From positions 1-46,532 of the forward strand of contig JABXJS010000008.1 of assembly GCA_013538855.1 (NCBI GenBank): a DNA stretch of 46,532 bases. The letters are read 5' to 3'. Source of the stretch: Herpetosiphonaceae bacterium. GTDB taxonomy: Bacteria; Chloroflexota; Chloroflexia; Chloroflexales; Herpetosiphonaceae. How positions within the stretch are numbered: position 1 is the first letter of the stretch; every line of letters begins with the position of its first letter. Under the pieces are notes generated by a model. The model did not search any database. It saw nothing but the letters and a program-made list of their open reading frames with translations, and was not told the origin of the DNA. The position numbers and the translations under genes were made by a program. Shown one piece after another: positions 1 through 8,455 of the stretch.

Positions 1-190
1 CGCTCAGCCCACGCGGTGGCGCATCCTACCCCTGATGATGTTGCCGCTGGCTGATGTGTGTGCTGATGAGCGCTCGGCTCCGCACCTACGCCCGCTCCAG
101 CGTGGCCCTGGCTATGCACGCCTGTGCGCTCAGCCCACGCGGTGGCGCATCCTACCCCTGATGATGTTGCCGCTGGCTGGTGTGGTCGTC
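1..190. repeat. 126-bp tandem repeat, family A, left copy (cut by window edge)
   Basis: One and a half copies of a 126-bp unit; the marker cgctcagcccacgcggtg occurs at 1 and 127. The same unit recurs about 4 kb away at 4303-4745. No convincing gene lies here. The array probably continues to the left of the window. Confidence 0.85.
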
Positions 191-314
191 TGCGGCAAAT
201 ATCCGTAGCGCGATGGAGCGGCGCTCCGTCTGAAGGCTTGGCGCACGCCTGGGCTGCTGCGCTATGATGGGCACAGCATCGTTTGCAGAAGCTTTAGGCA
301 CGAGGAACCAACAA

Positions 315-1298
315 ATGACGCCATCCAACATACAGCTGCGCCCGCTCGTCGACGAGAGCGACTATACAGTGCTTGAGGCCATTCACCTTCAGTCGCAGAC
401 CGTCGATCAAGTCGATCCGCACTCAGCACGCGAGGCGGTGTTGACCGTCGATGTGCTCAAGCGGTTCTATCCCTTCGACAGCACCGTCAACAGCCCCAAC
501 CTCCAGATCGCTATGCGCGATGGACAGGTGGTGGGCTATGTGCAGGTGCTGTGGGGCTGGCGCGAGATCACCGGCGTGTACGTCTTTTTGCATCAAGGCT
601 ATGTTAGCCCACAGTGGCGCGGCCAGGGCATTGGACGCAGGCTGCTCCAGTGGGCGCACGAGCGCATCTACGCGCTAGCAGCGGAAAAAAATATCACTGG
701 CCCCAAGACTTTCGCCAGCAACGTCTCCAGCACCGAGCGCGCCTGCGCCCGCCTCGTCGAGCACGCTGGCTACCGCATCATGCACACGCTGACCGACATG
801 GCCGCCGCGCCGATCGGCGTCAAGCCGGTGCGGCCGCTACCAGCCGCGTGCCAGCTCGCGCAGCCAGCCCCAGAGCACCTACACAGCATCTACATGACCT
901 GGAAGGCCGCCTATGGCACCAACGCGCTCAGCACCCCGCCGAGCGAGTCCGACGAGCGCAACTTCATTACCGAGCACTTCGAGCATCCCTGCTACGACCC
1001 AAGCCTGTGCTCGCTGGCTGTCGCCGACGGCCAGGTCGTCGGCGTGGTGCTGGCGCAGATTCGCCGCGGCGCAGGCATGATCGACGAGGTGTGTGTGCAC
1101 CCAGACTGGCAGCGGCGCGGCATCGCCGAGGCGCTGCTGCAGAACAGCCTCAACCAACTCGCCGCCCGCAACATGGCCCAGGCACGGCTCTACACCGACG
1201 CCGAGAACGCCGCCGGAGCGCGCACGCTCTACGAGCGCACCGGCTTCCGCGAGGTCAAGCAGCACTACTTCTACCGCAAGCCGCTCGACGAGGCGTAG
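315..1298 (+). CDS. Twin-GNAT acetyltransferase
   Basis: A 327-residue protein with two GCN5-related N-acetyltransferase domains in tandem. The first has the acetyl-CoA loop RGQGIG at about residues 102-107, after a beta-strand ending YVSPQW. The second has RRGIAEALL at about 267-275 and the typical C-terminal ARTLYERTGF stretch. Tandem GNAT proteins include mycothiol synthase-like and antibiotic-modifying enzymes, but the substrate cannot be read here. I chose the ATG at 315 because GAGGAA lies 8 bases upstream and the protein then begins with a normal GNAT strand. An in-frame ATG at 264 overlaps a TATGAT -10-like hexamer (263-268) and would add an unrelated N-terminus. The gene stands alone, convergent with the peptidase gene that follows. 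Confidence 0.85.
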   Translation: MTPSNIQLRPLVDESDYTVLEAIHLQSQTVDQVDPHSAREAVLTVDVLKRFYPFDSTVNSPNLQIAMRDGQVVGYVQVLWGWREITGVYVFLHQGYVSPQWRGQGIGRRLLQWAHERIYALAAEKNITGPKTFASNVSSTERACARLVEHAGYRIMHTLTDMAAAPIGVKPVRPLPAACQLAQPAPEHLHSIYMTWKAAYGTNALSTPPSESDERNFITEHFEHPCYDPSLCSLAVADGQVVGVVLAQIRRGAGMIDEVCVHPDWQRRGIAEALLQNSLNQLAARNMAQARLYTDAENAAGARTLYERTGFREVKQHYFYRKPLDEA

Positions 1299-1391
1299 CG
1301 CCACAGGGCGCTTGCGCAGCCGCCGTGCTGCGTCACGCTTGACAGGCTCAGCCACAGCACAGCATGATCGCCAGCGGTTGAGCGGCCACAG

Positions 1392-3473
1392 CTAGACAGG
1401 CGGGGCGACAGCAAGCGCCCAGCAGTAGAAGCTCAGCTCGTCGACATCCTGCTCGATCAGCAGCGTCAGCGTAGCCGCGCCAGCGTGGCCCGCGTCACGG
1501 AGCGGCAGCAGCAGATACGGGCCGCCCTGCTGGCACTCAGACTGGAGGCGCGCGACCATTTTGAGCGGATCGTAGGGCGGCGCGAGCTGGTCGTTCAGCG
1601 CCGCAACAAACAGCATCGCCGGGTAGTCGCGGTCGGCGCGCACAGTGTGGTAGGGCGAGTAGCGCGCCAGGTAAGCACCCTCGACCGGATCGCTTGGATC
1701 GCCGTACTCGCTGATGGCCGCGCTCATGTGGCTGAACTGCGGAAAGCGCAGCATGTCGAGGGTTGGCGCGCGGCAGAACACCGCCCCAAAGGCATCTGGC
1801 GCCTGCATGGCGGTGACAGCGACAAGCAGGCCGCCGTTGCTGTTGCCGCGCGAGGCCAGCCTGCCAGGCGTCGTGTAGCCAGCCGTCACCAACCAGCGCG
1901 CAGCAGCGCTATAGTCGTCGAAGGCGTTTTGGCGCTGCGTCTTGCAGGCCGCAGCATGCCAGTCGCGGCCATACTCGCCGCCGCCGCGCACATTGGCGAA
2001 AGCCAGCACACCGCCCAGCTTGAGCCATGCCGCGTGCAGCGCCACAAAGCGCGGCTCCACAGCGATATTAAAACCACCGTAGCCGCTCAGGCGCACTGGC
2101 TGCCGCCCATTCAGCTCCAGATCCTTGTGGTGAACAATAAACATCGAGATCGGCGTGCCATCGCGCGACTCATACCAAACCTGCTTGGTCAGGTACTCGG
2201 CTGGATCGAGGCCGACGTCAGGCACGTAGAATGGCGCGAGGCGGTCGGCGGCGTAGTTGTAGCGATAGGTCGAGGGCGGCTGAACAAACGACTGAAAGTT
2301 GACCCACACGTCCGTGCCGCGCCATGCGCCGCTGACACCGCTGACGACGCCCTCACCATCGTTGCGGTTCACCGAGCCAAGCGCTGGTAGCTGCATATCG
2401 CGGAGATACACGCCATCGGCGGCGTAGATGCGCACCCGGTGCGTCGCAGCGTGGGAGTAGACCGCGTAGAGACGCCCAGAAACGCCAGCGACCGTCTGGA
2501 GCGTGTCTGCGGCCTCTGGAATGAGCGTGCGCCACGCCGTCGGCGCATCCAGCGTGGCCACGCACAGGCGACCACGCGGCGCATCAAGATCGGTGTGGAT
2601 CAGCAGTGTATCATCGAGCACCTGCACCTGATTGATCGCGCGCAGTGTGGGAGCCACTGGCACCAGCGTATCGTCGGCCAGGCGCAGCAGATAGACGCTA
2701 TTAGCGTGGACGAAGTCCCACTTATACAAGATCGCAAAGCGACCGCACTCGCTTACCTGCACCGAGCACCAATACTCCTTCACATGGTCATCGCCGAACA
2801 CGCGCCGCGCTGGCGCAGCCGCTCCCAGCCGATGCTCATAGATTGCGTTCCAGTGCGCCTCGTCGCCAGCAGGCACCGTGCCTGGATCGGGACAGGCCGC
2901 ATAGAAAAAGCCGCGGCTATCCGGGTGCCAGGCGAGCGCGGCGTGGTGCGTGCCGCACGGCTGATCCGGCAGCAGCGCGCCTGAGTCAACAGCAAGCACG
3001 CGGATGCGCGCAGCGTGGGTGCTGCCCACAGACGCGCCAAACGCAACCAGCGCGCCGTCTGGCGATGGCACGGCGAACACCAGCGCCACATCGCTAGCCC
3101 AGCTGTTCGGATCAAGCAGCGGCACTGCTGGCGCACCTGCGTGCGGGCGCAGCATCAGCTTGGGCCGGTCCTCGTCAACACCCGCCTGCCAGAAGAACTC
3201 GCGACCGTGCGGGCCTGCGACAATCGGCGGCGACAGCCGCGCATAGCGCGCCGAGCGCGTCACCGCAGCGCGCAGCCAGTTGCGGCCTGGCACAGCCTGG
3301 AGCAGCGTGTGCGTGGCAGCCTCCTGGGCCGCAATCCAGGCCGCAGCTTCGGGGCTGTCAAGCTGCTCAAGCCACGTGTACGGATCGTCGAACCAGCGTC
3401 CATGCAGCATAAAGCCTGCGTCAGGATCACTGCGCGTCGCCGGAATATCGACACCAGGTGGAAGTTGTTTCAT
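1392..3473 (-). CDS. Prolyl oligopeptidase family serine peptidase (S9A)
   Basis: A 693-residue protein of normal length for family S9A, which cleaves short peptides, usually after proline. The N-terminal part holds the entry 'DPYTWLE' typical of the family, followed by a seven-bladed beta-propeller (about 70-420). The alpha/beta-hydrolase domain follows, with a GGFNIAVEPRF oxyanion region, nucleophile Ser545 in GNSNGG, Asp628 in NDQLAP and His663 in DAGHAG. No signal peptide is seen, so it is probably cytoplasmic. The start is supported by AGGAG about 10 bases upstream of ATG. A TATACT hexamer on the coding strand (3545-3550) could be its -10 element. The gene is monocistronic and convergent with the GNAT gene. 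Confidence 0.93.
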   Translation of the reverse strand: MKQLPPGVDIPATRSDPDAGFMLHGRWFDDPYTWLEQLDSPEAAAWIAAQEAATHTLLQAVPGRNWLRAAVTRSARYARLSPPIVAGPHGREFFWQAGVDEDRPKLMLRPHAGAPAVPLLDPNSWASDVALVFAVPSPDGALVAFGASVGSTHAARIRVLAVDSGALLPDQPCGTHHAALAWHPDSRGFFYAACPDPGTVPAGDEAHWNAIYEHRLGAAAPARRVFGDDHVKEYWCSVQVSECGRFAILYKWDFVHANSVYLLRLADDTLVPVAPTLRAINQVQVLDDTLLIHTDLDAPRGRLCVATLDAPTAWRTLIPEAADTLQTVAGVSGRLYAVYSHAATHRVRIYAADGVYLRDMQLPALGSVNRNDGEGVVSGVSGAWRGTDVWVNFQSFVQPPSTYRYNYAADRLAPFYVPDVGLDPAEYLTKQVWYESRDGTPISMFIVHHKDLELNGRQPVRLSGYGGFNIAVEPRFVALHAAWLKLGGVLAFANVRGGGEYGRDWHAAACKTQRQNAFDDYSAAARWLVTAGYTTPGRLASRGNSNGGLLVAVTAMQAPDAFGAVFCRAPTLDMLRFPQFSHMSAAISEYGDPSDPVEGAYLARYSPYHTVRADRDYPAMLFVAALNDQLAPPYDPLKMVARLQSECQQGGPYLLLPLRDAGHAGAATLTLLIEQDVDELSFYCWALAVAPPV

Positions 3474-3716
3474 CAGCGATTGCTCCTACACACTGCGCCT
3501 ACAGCATCACACCGAGCAAGCCCAGGCACACACCGTCATGGTACAGTATAGCCGCGCAGCAGACCACCGCTGCACCTAGTGAGCGCGCACCGCCCCACAC
3601 CTGTTGGGCAACATCGTGCATAACGCTGGCCTAGCCGCTCGCAAACCACGAAACTGCGGCCAGTCCCTTGCACGGCGCACCAACGCCTGACCGCATACCA
3701 CGCAAGGAGCAAGCCC

Positions 3717-4241
3717 ATGGCCAAGCTGCCACCTGAATTAGCATCGCTCGTACAACGCCTCAGCCCAGCCCAGCAGCGCCTGTTTGCCTGCGACTGCGCC
3801 ACGCACGTCCTACCATTTTTTGAGCGCTTCTGGCCTGACGATGACCGCCCACGCACGGCCATCGCGGTCGCCCGCCGCTATGCCAGAGGCGCGGCCAGCA
3901 GCGCAGAGCTAGAGCACGCCAGCGACGCCGTCGAAGCATGCGCCTGGGCGGTGAGCGATGCGGCGTGTATCAACGCCATCCCGCTCGATGAAGCCGCATC
4001 GCCAGCGGCGATTGCAGCGGCAGGCTGCGGCACCAGCGACGCGCTAGCAGCGGTGGAGGCGGTGATCGCGGTCGCGATTGAGGCTGTTGTTACCGCTGCT
4101 GTTGGCGTAGAGGAAGCCGACCGTATCTGGGCAAAGGCCAACGACGTTACCAGTGAAGTGCGCGCGCGCTACGCTGCCGCCGAGGCCCAAGAGCGCGCCT
4201 GGCAGCTACAGCGCGCCTATGAGTATGTCAGCGACAGCTAA
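3717..4241 (+). CDS. Imm5-like putative immunity protein
   Basis: A 174-residue acidic, Ala-rich, all-helical protein. The segment FACDCATHVLPFFERF followed by DDDRPRTAIAVARRYARG matches my memory of the Imm5-type immunity family (FAxDCAxxVLPxFE...DxRPRxAI), whose members usually neutralise polymorphic toxins. AAGGAG lies 9 bases before the ATG. No toxin gene is adjacent: the next stretch downstream is the family A repeat array. The stretch 3474-3716 upstream shows nothing recognisable beyond promoter-like sequence. Solitary Imm5-like genes are common in large-genome bacteria, so a toxin-antagonist role here is only inferred. Confidence 0.65.
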   Translation: MAKLPPELASLVQRLSPAQQRLFACDCATHVLPFFERFWPDDDRPRTAIAVARRYARGAASSAELEHASDAVEACAWAVSDAACINAIPLDEAASPAAIAAAGCGTSDALAAVEAVIAVAIEAVVTAAVGVEEADRIWAKANDVTSEVRARYAAAEAQERAWQLQRAYEYVSDS

Positions 4242-4302
4242 TCGTGTACTCGTCCGCCCACCTACGCCTGATCCAGCGTGGCCCTGGCCATGCACACTCG
4301 CC

Positions 4303-4745
4303 CGCTCAGCCCACGCGGTGGCGCATCCCACCCCTGATGATGTTGACGCTGGCTGGCGTGCGTGCTGATAAGCGCTCGACTCCGCTCCTACGCCTGCCCC
4401 AGCGTGGCCCTGGCCATGCACGCCTGTGCGCTCAGCCCACGCGGTGCCGCATCCTGTCCCTGATGATGTTGACGCTGGCTGGTGTGCGGACTGATGGGCG
4501 CTCGGCTCCGCTCCTACGCCCGCTCCAGCGTGGCCCTGGCCATGCACGCACGCCCGCTCAGCCCACGCGGTGCCGCATCCTGCCGCTGATGATTTTGCCG
4601 CTGGCTCGTGTGCTTGTGCCGATCGCGCTCGGCTCCGCTCCTACGCCTGCCCCAGCGTAGCCCTGGCCATGCACGCACGCCCGCTCAGCCCACGCGGTGC
4701 CGCATCCTGCCCCTGATGATTTTGACGCTGGCTGACCTGCTGACG
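4303..4745. repeat. 126-bp tandem repeat, family A, main array
   Basis: Three full units and one partial unit begin at 4303, 4429, 4555 and 4682 (periods 126, 126 and 127). The unit contains cgctcagcccacgcggtg, a gatgatgtt/gatgatttt stretch and gtggccctggccatgcacg. Because 126 is a multiple of three, both strands stay open for long stretches and give 42-residue periodic pseudo-proteins. One unit is 127 bp long, which breaks the frame, so I regard the array as non-coding. The array fills the space between the Imm5-like gene and the DUF2231-Rieske gene. Confidence 0.9.
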
Positions 4746-4822
4746 CTGCACCGCGTGCGTATGGCAGGAAACTTGCAGATGCTGACGCAGATGCGCAGTG
4801 TGACGAATAAAAGGAGGGAACG

Positions 4823-5770
4823 ATGCAGATCGATGTAACGGAGCGGCTGGATGGCTGGCTCGCCACGCAGCCATGGTTCAAGCGCGTGACCGACGGCGTG
4901 CACAAGGCGCTGGCGCGCTGGCGACACGCTAGCCCGCAGGCCAGCGCCGCCGCCAGCGACATTCTCAACGGCACAGTGCTAGGCCACTCGCTGCACGCCG
5001 TGATGACCGACTTTCCCATCGGCATGTGGACGGCCACCGAGGTGCTCGACATCGCCGGGCTGCTCTCGGGCAGCGACCGCTTCACGCCTGCCGCCGAGCT
5101 GACACTGCTGGTCGGTGAGGCCGCCGTGCCGCTAGCCGCGATCAGCGGGCTGGCCGACTGGCAGTACGTCGCCCAAGAGCGCGACAAGCGCGTCGGCATG
5201 GCCCACTCGCTACTCAACACCACCGCCGCGCTGCTCATGGGCGCATCACTGGTACAGCGCAGACGCAGCACCAACCACAGCGCGCCAGCATCGGCCCAGC
5301 TGCTCTCGGCGCTAGGCTACCTGGTGATGATCGGCGGCGCAGCGCTGGGCGGCGACCTCGCCTACCGCTTCGGCATCGCCGTGAACCGCCAGGCATGGAC
5401 CGAGCCAGTCGCGGAGTTCACCGCCGTCATGGCCGCCGATGAACTGGCCGACGGCGAGCCGACCAGCGTTGAGGTCGATGGCCGCGCGGTGCTGCTGGTG
5501 CGCCACGGCGAGCAGATCAAGGCCATCGGCGACGTCTGCACGCACATGGGCGCGTCGCTGGCCAACGGCACGCTGCAGGACGGCTGCGTGCAGTGCCCGT
5601 GGCATGGCTCGCGCTTCCAACTCGATGATGGCAGCGTGGTGCGCGGCCCCGCCACCGCCGACGAGCCAAGCTACGCTGTGCGCATCCGCGCCGGGCAGAT
5701 CGAAATTCGCAGCCGCCAGCCCCAGGAGCGCGAGCGCCACGTGGCCGACAGCGCCGACCAGCAGGCATAG
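4823..5770 (+). CDS. DUF2231 membrane domain fused to Rieske [2Fe-2S] domain
   Basis: A 315-residue protein. Residues about 50-185 form a DUF2231-type membrane domain, opening with GHSLHAVMTDFPIGMW and containing several hydrophobic helices. Residues about 200-300 form a Rieske ferredoxin domain with cluster ligands Cys239 and His241 (CTHMGASL) and Cys258 and His261 (CPWHGSRF). Both ligand pairs are intact. The arrangement suggests a membrane-anchored electron carrier, but partner and redox role are not visible. AAGGAGG lies just upstream of the ATG. A strong hairpin at 5804-5837 follows the stop. It opens the stress-type block of this window. Confidence 0.9.
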   Translation: MQIDVTERLDGWLATQPWFKRVTDGVHKALARWRHASPQASAAASDILNGTVLGHSLHAVMTDFPIGMWTATEVLDIAGLLSGSDRFTPAAELTLLVGEAAVPLAAISGLADWQYVAQERDKRVGMAHSLLNTTAALLMGASLVQRRRSTNHSAPASAQLLSALGYLVMIGGAALGGDLAYRFGIAVNRQAWTEPVAEFTAVMAADELADGEPTSVEVDGRAVLLVRHGEQIKAIGDVCTHMGASLANGTLQDGCVQCPWHGSRFQLDDGSVVRGPATADEPSYAVRIRAGQIEIRSRQPQERERHVADSADQQA

Positions 5771-5803
5771 CGAGCGCACCACCACAGCAGACTGCACGTA
5801 GCA

Positions 5804-5837
5804 CAAGCGCCCGCCGCGCATGGATGGCGGGCGCTTG
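5804..5837 (+). terminator. Hairpin after the DUF2231-Rieske gene
   Basis: Perfect 12-bp inverted repeat (caagcgcccgcc / ggcgggcgcttg) with a 10-base loop, 33 bases after the stop codon. No long T-tract follows, so termination is probable but not certain. Confidence 0.6.
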
Positions 5838-5866
5838 CATTATCAAGCGCAGCCCACAAGCCCAGA

Positions 5867-5979
5867 CGCTCCACACCAGCAAGCGCAGCACCTACCCCAG
5901 CTCGCCCAATCGACCACATGCGCTCCACACCAGCAAGCGCAGCCCATACGCCCGTGCGCTCCACACCAGCAAGCGCAGC
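5867..5979. repeat. Three copies of a 23-bp direct repeat
   Basis: The sequence cgctccacaccagcaagcgc plus agc recurs exactly at 5867, 5921 and 5957. Spacing is 54 and 36 bases, both multiples of 18. The surrounding intergenic stretch 5771-6168 holds no convincing gene. The spacing is irregular and there are too few copies for a CRISPR array. Confidence 0.8.
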
Positions 5980-6168
5980 GCCTGTGATGTCTGATGGCGC
6001 TGGCATGCAAGCAGCGCCCTATGGATGCGTGCGCATAGCTGCTGCCTGTGACAGAGCAGGGCAGAGCGTGGCCTGCTGGTGGACAGGCCATCTGCAAAAC
6101 AAGCTACACAGCACAGCGCCCGCCACACATCTGCGTGACGGGCGCTGCTTGGTAGGCCAACGAGGCTG

Positions 6169-6618
6169 CTAGCGGCCAACCTCCTGGCGCTTGGTCTCGG
6201 CGAAGACTTTGAAGTTATGCAGATCTTCGCTGAGGCGCTTCTCGGGCTGGGCGAACAGCGCGGCTACGATCTCGCCAGCGGTGCCAGCGGGCGGATCATA
6301 GGAGAGCGTGACTGTGATCTCAGTGCTGTCGTTGGGCAACTCCTTGAACGTCACCTGGCCGCTGGTGGTCAGCGCGCTACGGTCGCGGCTGTTCCAGGCG
6401 ATGCGCTTGTTCTCCTCCATCATCGTGGTCTCGGCGTCCCACTCGACCTTGAAGCCCAGCGGGCCGCTCATCACCCAGTGGCTTAGATCGGGGCCGGTCT
6501 TGGTGACCGACTCGATGTTGTTCATAAAGCTGGAAAAGTTCTCAAAGTTGGCCCAGATGCCGTAGACCTTGCTAAGCGGCGCTTTGACAATGATCGTCTG
6601 AATGGTTTGATTGGCCAT
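6169..6618 (-). CDS. SRPBCC family protein (149 aa)
   Basis: A compact START/Bet v1-like (SRPBCC) protein with a hydrophobic ligand cavity fold. It carries the subgroup signature seen twice more in this window: IWANFENFSSFMNNIESV near the N-terminus, SHWVMSGPLGFKVEWDAE in the middle, and SYDPPAGTAGE before the C-terminal helix with LSEDLHNFK. Such proteins are often annotated as cyclase/dehydrase, but the ligand is unknown. AAGGAG sits 8 bases before the ATG. It follows the 67-residue gene by 14 bases on the same strand, so the two are probably co-transcribed. Confidence 0.88.
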   Translation of the reverse strand: MANQTIQTIIVKAPLSKVYGIWANFENFSSFMNNIESVTKTGPDLSHWVMSGPLGFKVEWDAETTMMEENKRIAWNSRDRSALTTSGQVTFKELPNDSTEITVTLSYDPPAGTAGEIVAALFAQPEKRLSEDLHNFKVFAETKRQEVGR

Positions 6619-6632
6619 AGATATACTCCTTA

Positions 6633-6836
6633 TTAGCGCTGACTATTATTCTGATCGTGCAGTGACTGCTCAACGATGCGCTCGCTGCCCTCGGCCTGGC
6701 TGGGGCGCTGGCGCGAAACATCCTTGCCCGGCTCTGGCTGCGGCGCAATCTGGCCGCCGGGGACATCGGAGTCGACCTCGCGGGTGCCCTCGGCCTGGCT
6801 GGGATGCGGCGGCATACGTTTATCGTTATCGCTCAT
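6633..6836 (-). CDS. Small hydrophilic protein with PSQAEG repeats
   Basis: A 67-residue, strongly hydrophilic, probably disordered protein starting MSDNDKRMPPHPSQAEG. The hexapeptide PSQAEG occurs twice, each time followed by a charged stretch. An in-frame upstream start (6881) exists, but CAAGGAG precedes the ATG at 6836 and fixes the start. It lies directly before the 149-residue SRPBCC gene, probably in one operon. I recognise no family. The low-complexity composition resembles small stress-protective proteins, which is an inference only. Confidence 0.65.
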   Translation of the reverse strand: MSDNDKRMPPHPSQAEGTREVDSDVPGGQIAPQPEPGKDVSRQRPSQAEGSERIVEQSLHDQNNSQR

Positions 6837-6942
6837 TGGTGCTCCTTGGACTCGTTCCGGCCCACGGCGCGGCTGCGCCAAGCCCCGAACGACTCACTTA
6901 AATCGCTATCAGCTACTAGTGCAAAGGCCGTGCCGCGAGGCG

Positions 6943-7968
6943 CTAGACCGGCGGCTGATGGCCCTTCAGCTCGTTGTTGCGCACCGCCGCACGATCCGCC
7001 AGCCACGTCAGCAGCGATGGCGCGAGCGTTGACTGGCTCTCCCAGCCGACGTGGACCTCATCGCCAGCGGGATCGGTGGCCGGATCGGGCAGGAGCCGGT
7101 TCATCAGGCGCAGGGCCTGGGCGGTGATCTCAGGCATGAGCGGCGTGAGGCGCGCCAGCAGCTTGGCCTGCACGCTAATCACCAGCTCGGCATCTCCACG
7201 GCGGCAAGCCTCGATAATCTGCTCGGCGGCATACTCGGCGCTGACAGACATCAGCGGCGAGGCATCGAGCACCGAGAACCACGTGAACTCCTTGTGGTTC
7301 TGGCCCTTGAACAGCGCGTTGTAGTGCGAGCCGGTGCGCATCAGGCCGGGGCAGACCGTCGTGACCTTGATGTTGTCGCGGGCCAGCTCGGCGCGCACAC
7401 CGTCGGAGAAGCCAACCAGCGCGAACTTGCTAGCGCAGTAGGCCACCAGGTGCGGCACCGCGACCTTGCCGCCAATCGACGCGATGTTGACGATGCGCCC
7501 GCCGCCCTGAGCGCGCATATGCGGCGCTGCGGCAAACGTGCTGTACACCGCGCCCCAGAAGTGCGTCGCCATGGCCTTTTCAAAGTCGGCGATCTCCAGG
7601 TTGGCCAGCGGGGCGGACTGAATAACGCCCGCGCAGTGGATGAGGATGTCGAGCTTGCCATAGCGCTGGATCGTGCGCTCGACGGCCGCCGCGACCTCGT
7701 CACGGTTGCGCACATCGCAGACAAGCGCCTGGACGGTGCCGCCCATCTGACGCAGCTCCTCGGCGGCCCGCTCGACCTCGGCCTCATCGCGGGCCAGAAT
7801 CGTCAGCGCAGCGCCCTGCTGCACCAGCTTGCGCGCAATCACTAGTCCTAGCCCACGGGAGCCGCCAGTGATCAGCGCCACACGCTGATTAAAGCTGTAG
7901 GTCGAGCGGTGCCGCAGCATACGGTAGCCGAGCACGCCCATTCCAAGGGCAAATCGCAGTGGTTTCAT
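6943..7968 (-). CDS. Short-chain dehydrogenase/reductase with C-terminal extension
   Basis: A 341-residue NAD(P)-dependent SDR. An N-terminal hydrophobic segment (about 5-16) precedes the Rossmann domain, which has the cofactor motif TGGSRGLG at 34-41, NIAS with Ser164, and Tyr177-x3-Lys181 in YCASK. A C-terminal extension of about 70 residues follows the catalytic domain. The basic residues of GGSRG suggest NADPH preference. GGAG precedes the ATG closely. The gene is separated from the SRPBCC pair by 106 bases and from the gene upstream by a repeat array (8024-8363). Substrate unknown; it resembles the membrane-associated general-stress SDRs. Confidence 0.9.
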   Translation of the reverse strand: MKPLRFALGMGVLGYRMLRHRSTYSFNQRVALITGGSRGLGLVIARKLVQQGAALTILARDEAEVERAAEELRQMGGTVQALVCDVRNRDEVAAAVERTIQRYGKLDILIHCAGVIQSAPLANLEIADFEKAMATHFWGAVYSTFAAAPHMRAQGGGRIVNIASIGGKVAVPHLVAYCASKFALVGFSDGVRAELARDNIKVTTVCPGLMRTGSHYNALFKGQNHKEFTWFSVLDASPLMSVSAEYAAEQIIEACRRGDAELVISVQAKLLARLTPLMPEITAQALRLMNRLLPDPATDPAGDEVHVGWESQSTLAPSLLTWLADRAAVRNNELKGHQPPV

Positions 7969-8023
7969 GGATTCTCCTATCTCCTACGGCTGCTCTGAAG
8001 CCGTAGATTCAACTGTTGGCATT

Positions 8024-8363
8024 GATGGCTGGCTGGGGACGCCCCAGGCCCCGGCGGGCTGCGCCCACGCCCGCTCGTGCACAATTGATGGATGGCTGGC
8101 GATGCCCCAGGCCCTGGCGGGCTGCGCCCGCGCCCGCTCGTTCGCTCGTGCACATTGATGGCTGGCTGGGGACGCCCCAGGCCCCGGCGGGCTGCGCCCA
8201 CGCCCGCTCGTGCACGCGGGCACATTGGCTACTGAATAGATGGATGGCTAGCTGGGGACGCCCCAGGCCCCGGCGGGCTGCGCCCACGCCCGCTCGTGTA
8301 CATTGCTGGATGGCTAGCTGGGGATGCCCCAGGCCCTGGCGGGCTGCGCCCGCGCCCGCTATG
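8024..8363. repeat. Five-unit tandem repeat, family B (66-85 bp)
   Basis: Units begin with gatggct at 8024, 8091, 8158, 8243 and 8309. Each contains ctggggacgccccaggcc or a close variant, then ggcgggctgcgcccacgc and usually gctcgtgcac. The ggggacgcccc stretch can form a small hairpin. Read on the minus strand, the core (gggcgcagccc, gggg, ctgggg, cccc) matches the family C array at 18796. The array fills most of the gap 7969-8455; no gene is seen there. Confidence 0.88.
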
Positions 8364-8455
8364 CTGTGTTGACTGCGGCAGTGTGGATACGTGTGGGGCG
8401 ATCTCTGCCGCTGCGCTGCTTCAGCCTCGAAGCAGCGCAGCGGGCCGTAGCGAAT

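Noticed and set aside
315-1298. Mycothiol synthase assignment for the twin GNAT protein
   Set aside because: The two-domain layout is shared, but mycothiol is an actinobacterial thiol and nothing else here supports it.
4206-4660. Periodic open frames on both strands of the 126-bp array
   Set aside because: They are open only because 126 is divisible by three; one 127-bp unit breaks the frame and no ribosome binding site is present.
5867-5979. Possible mini-CRISPR
   Set aside because: Only three copies, uneven spacing of 54 and 36 bases, repeat-like sequence in the gaps and no cas genes.
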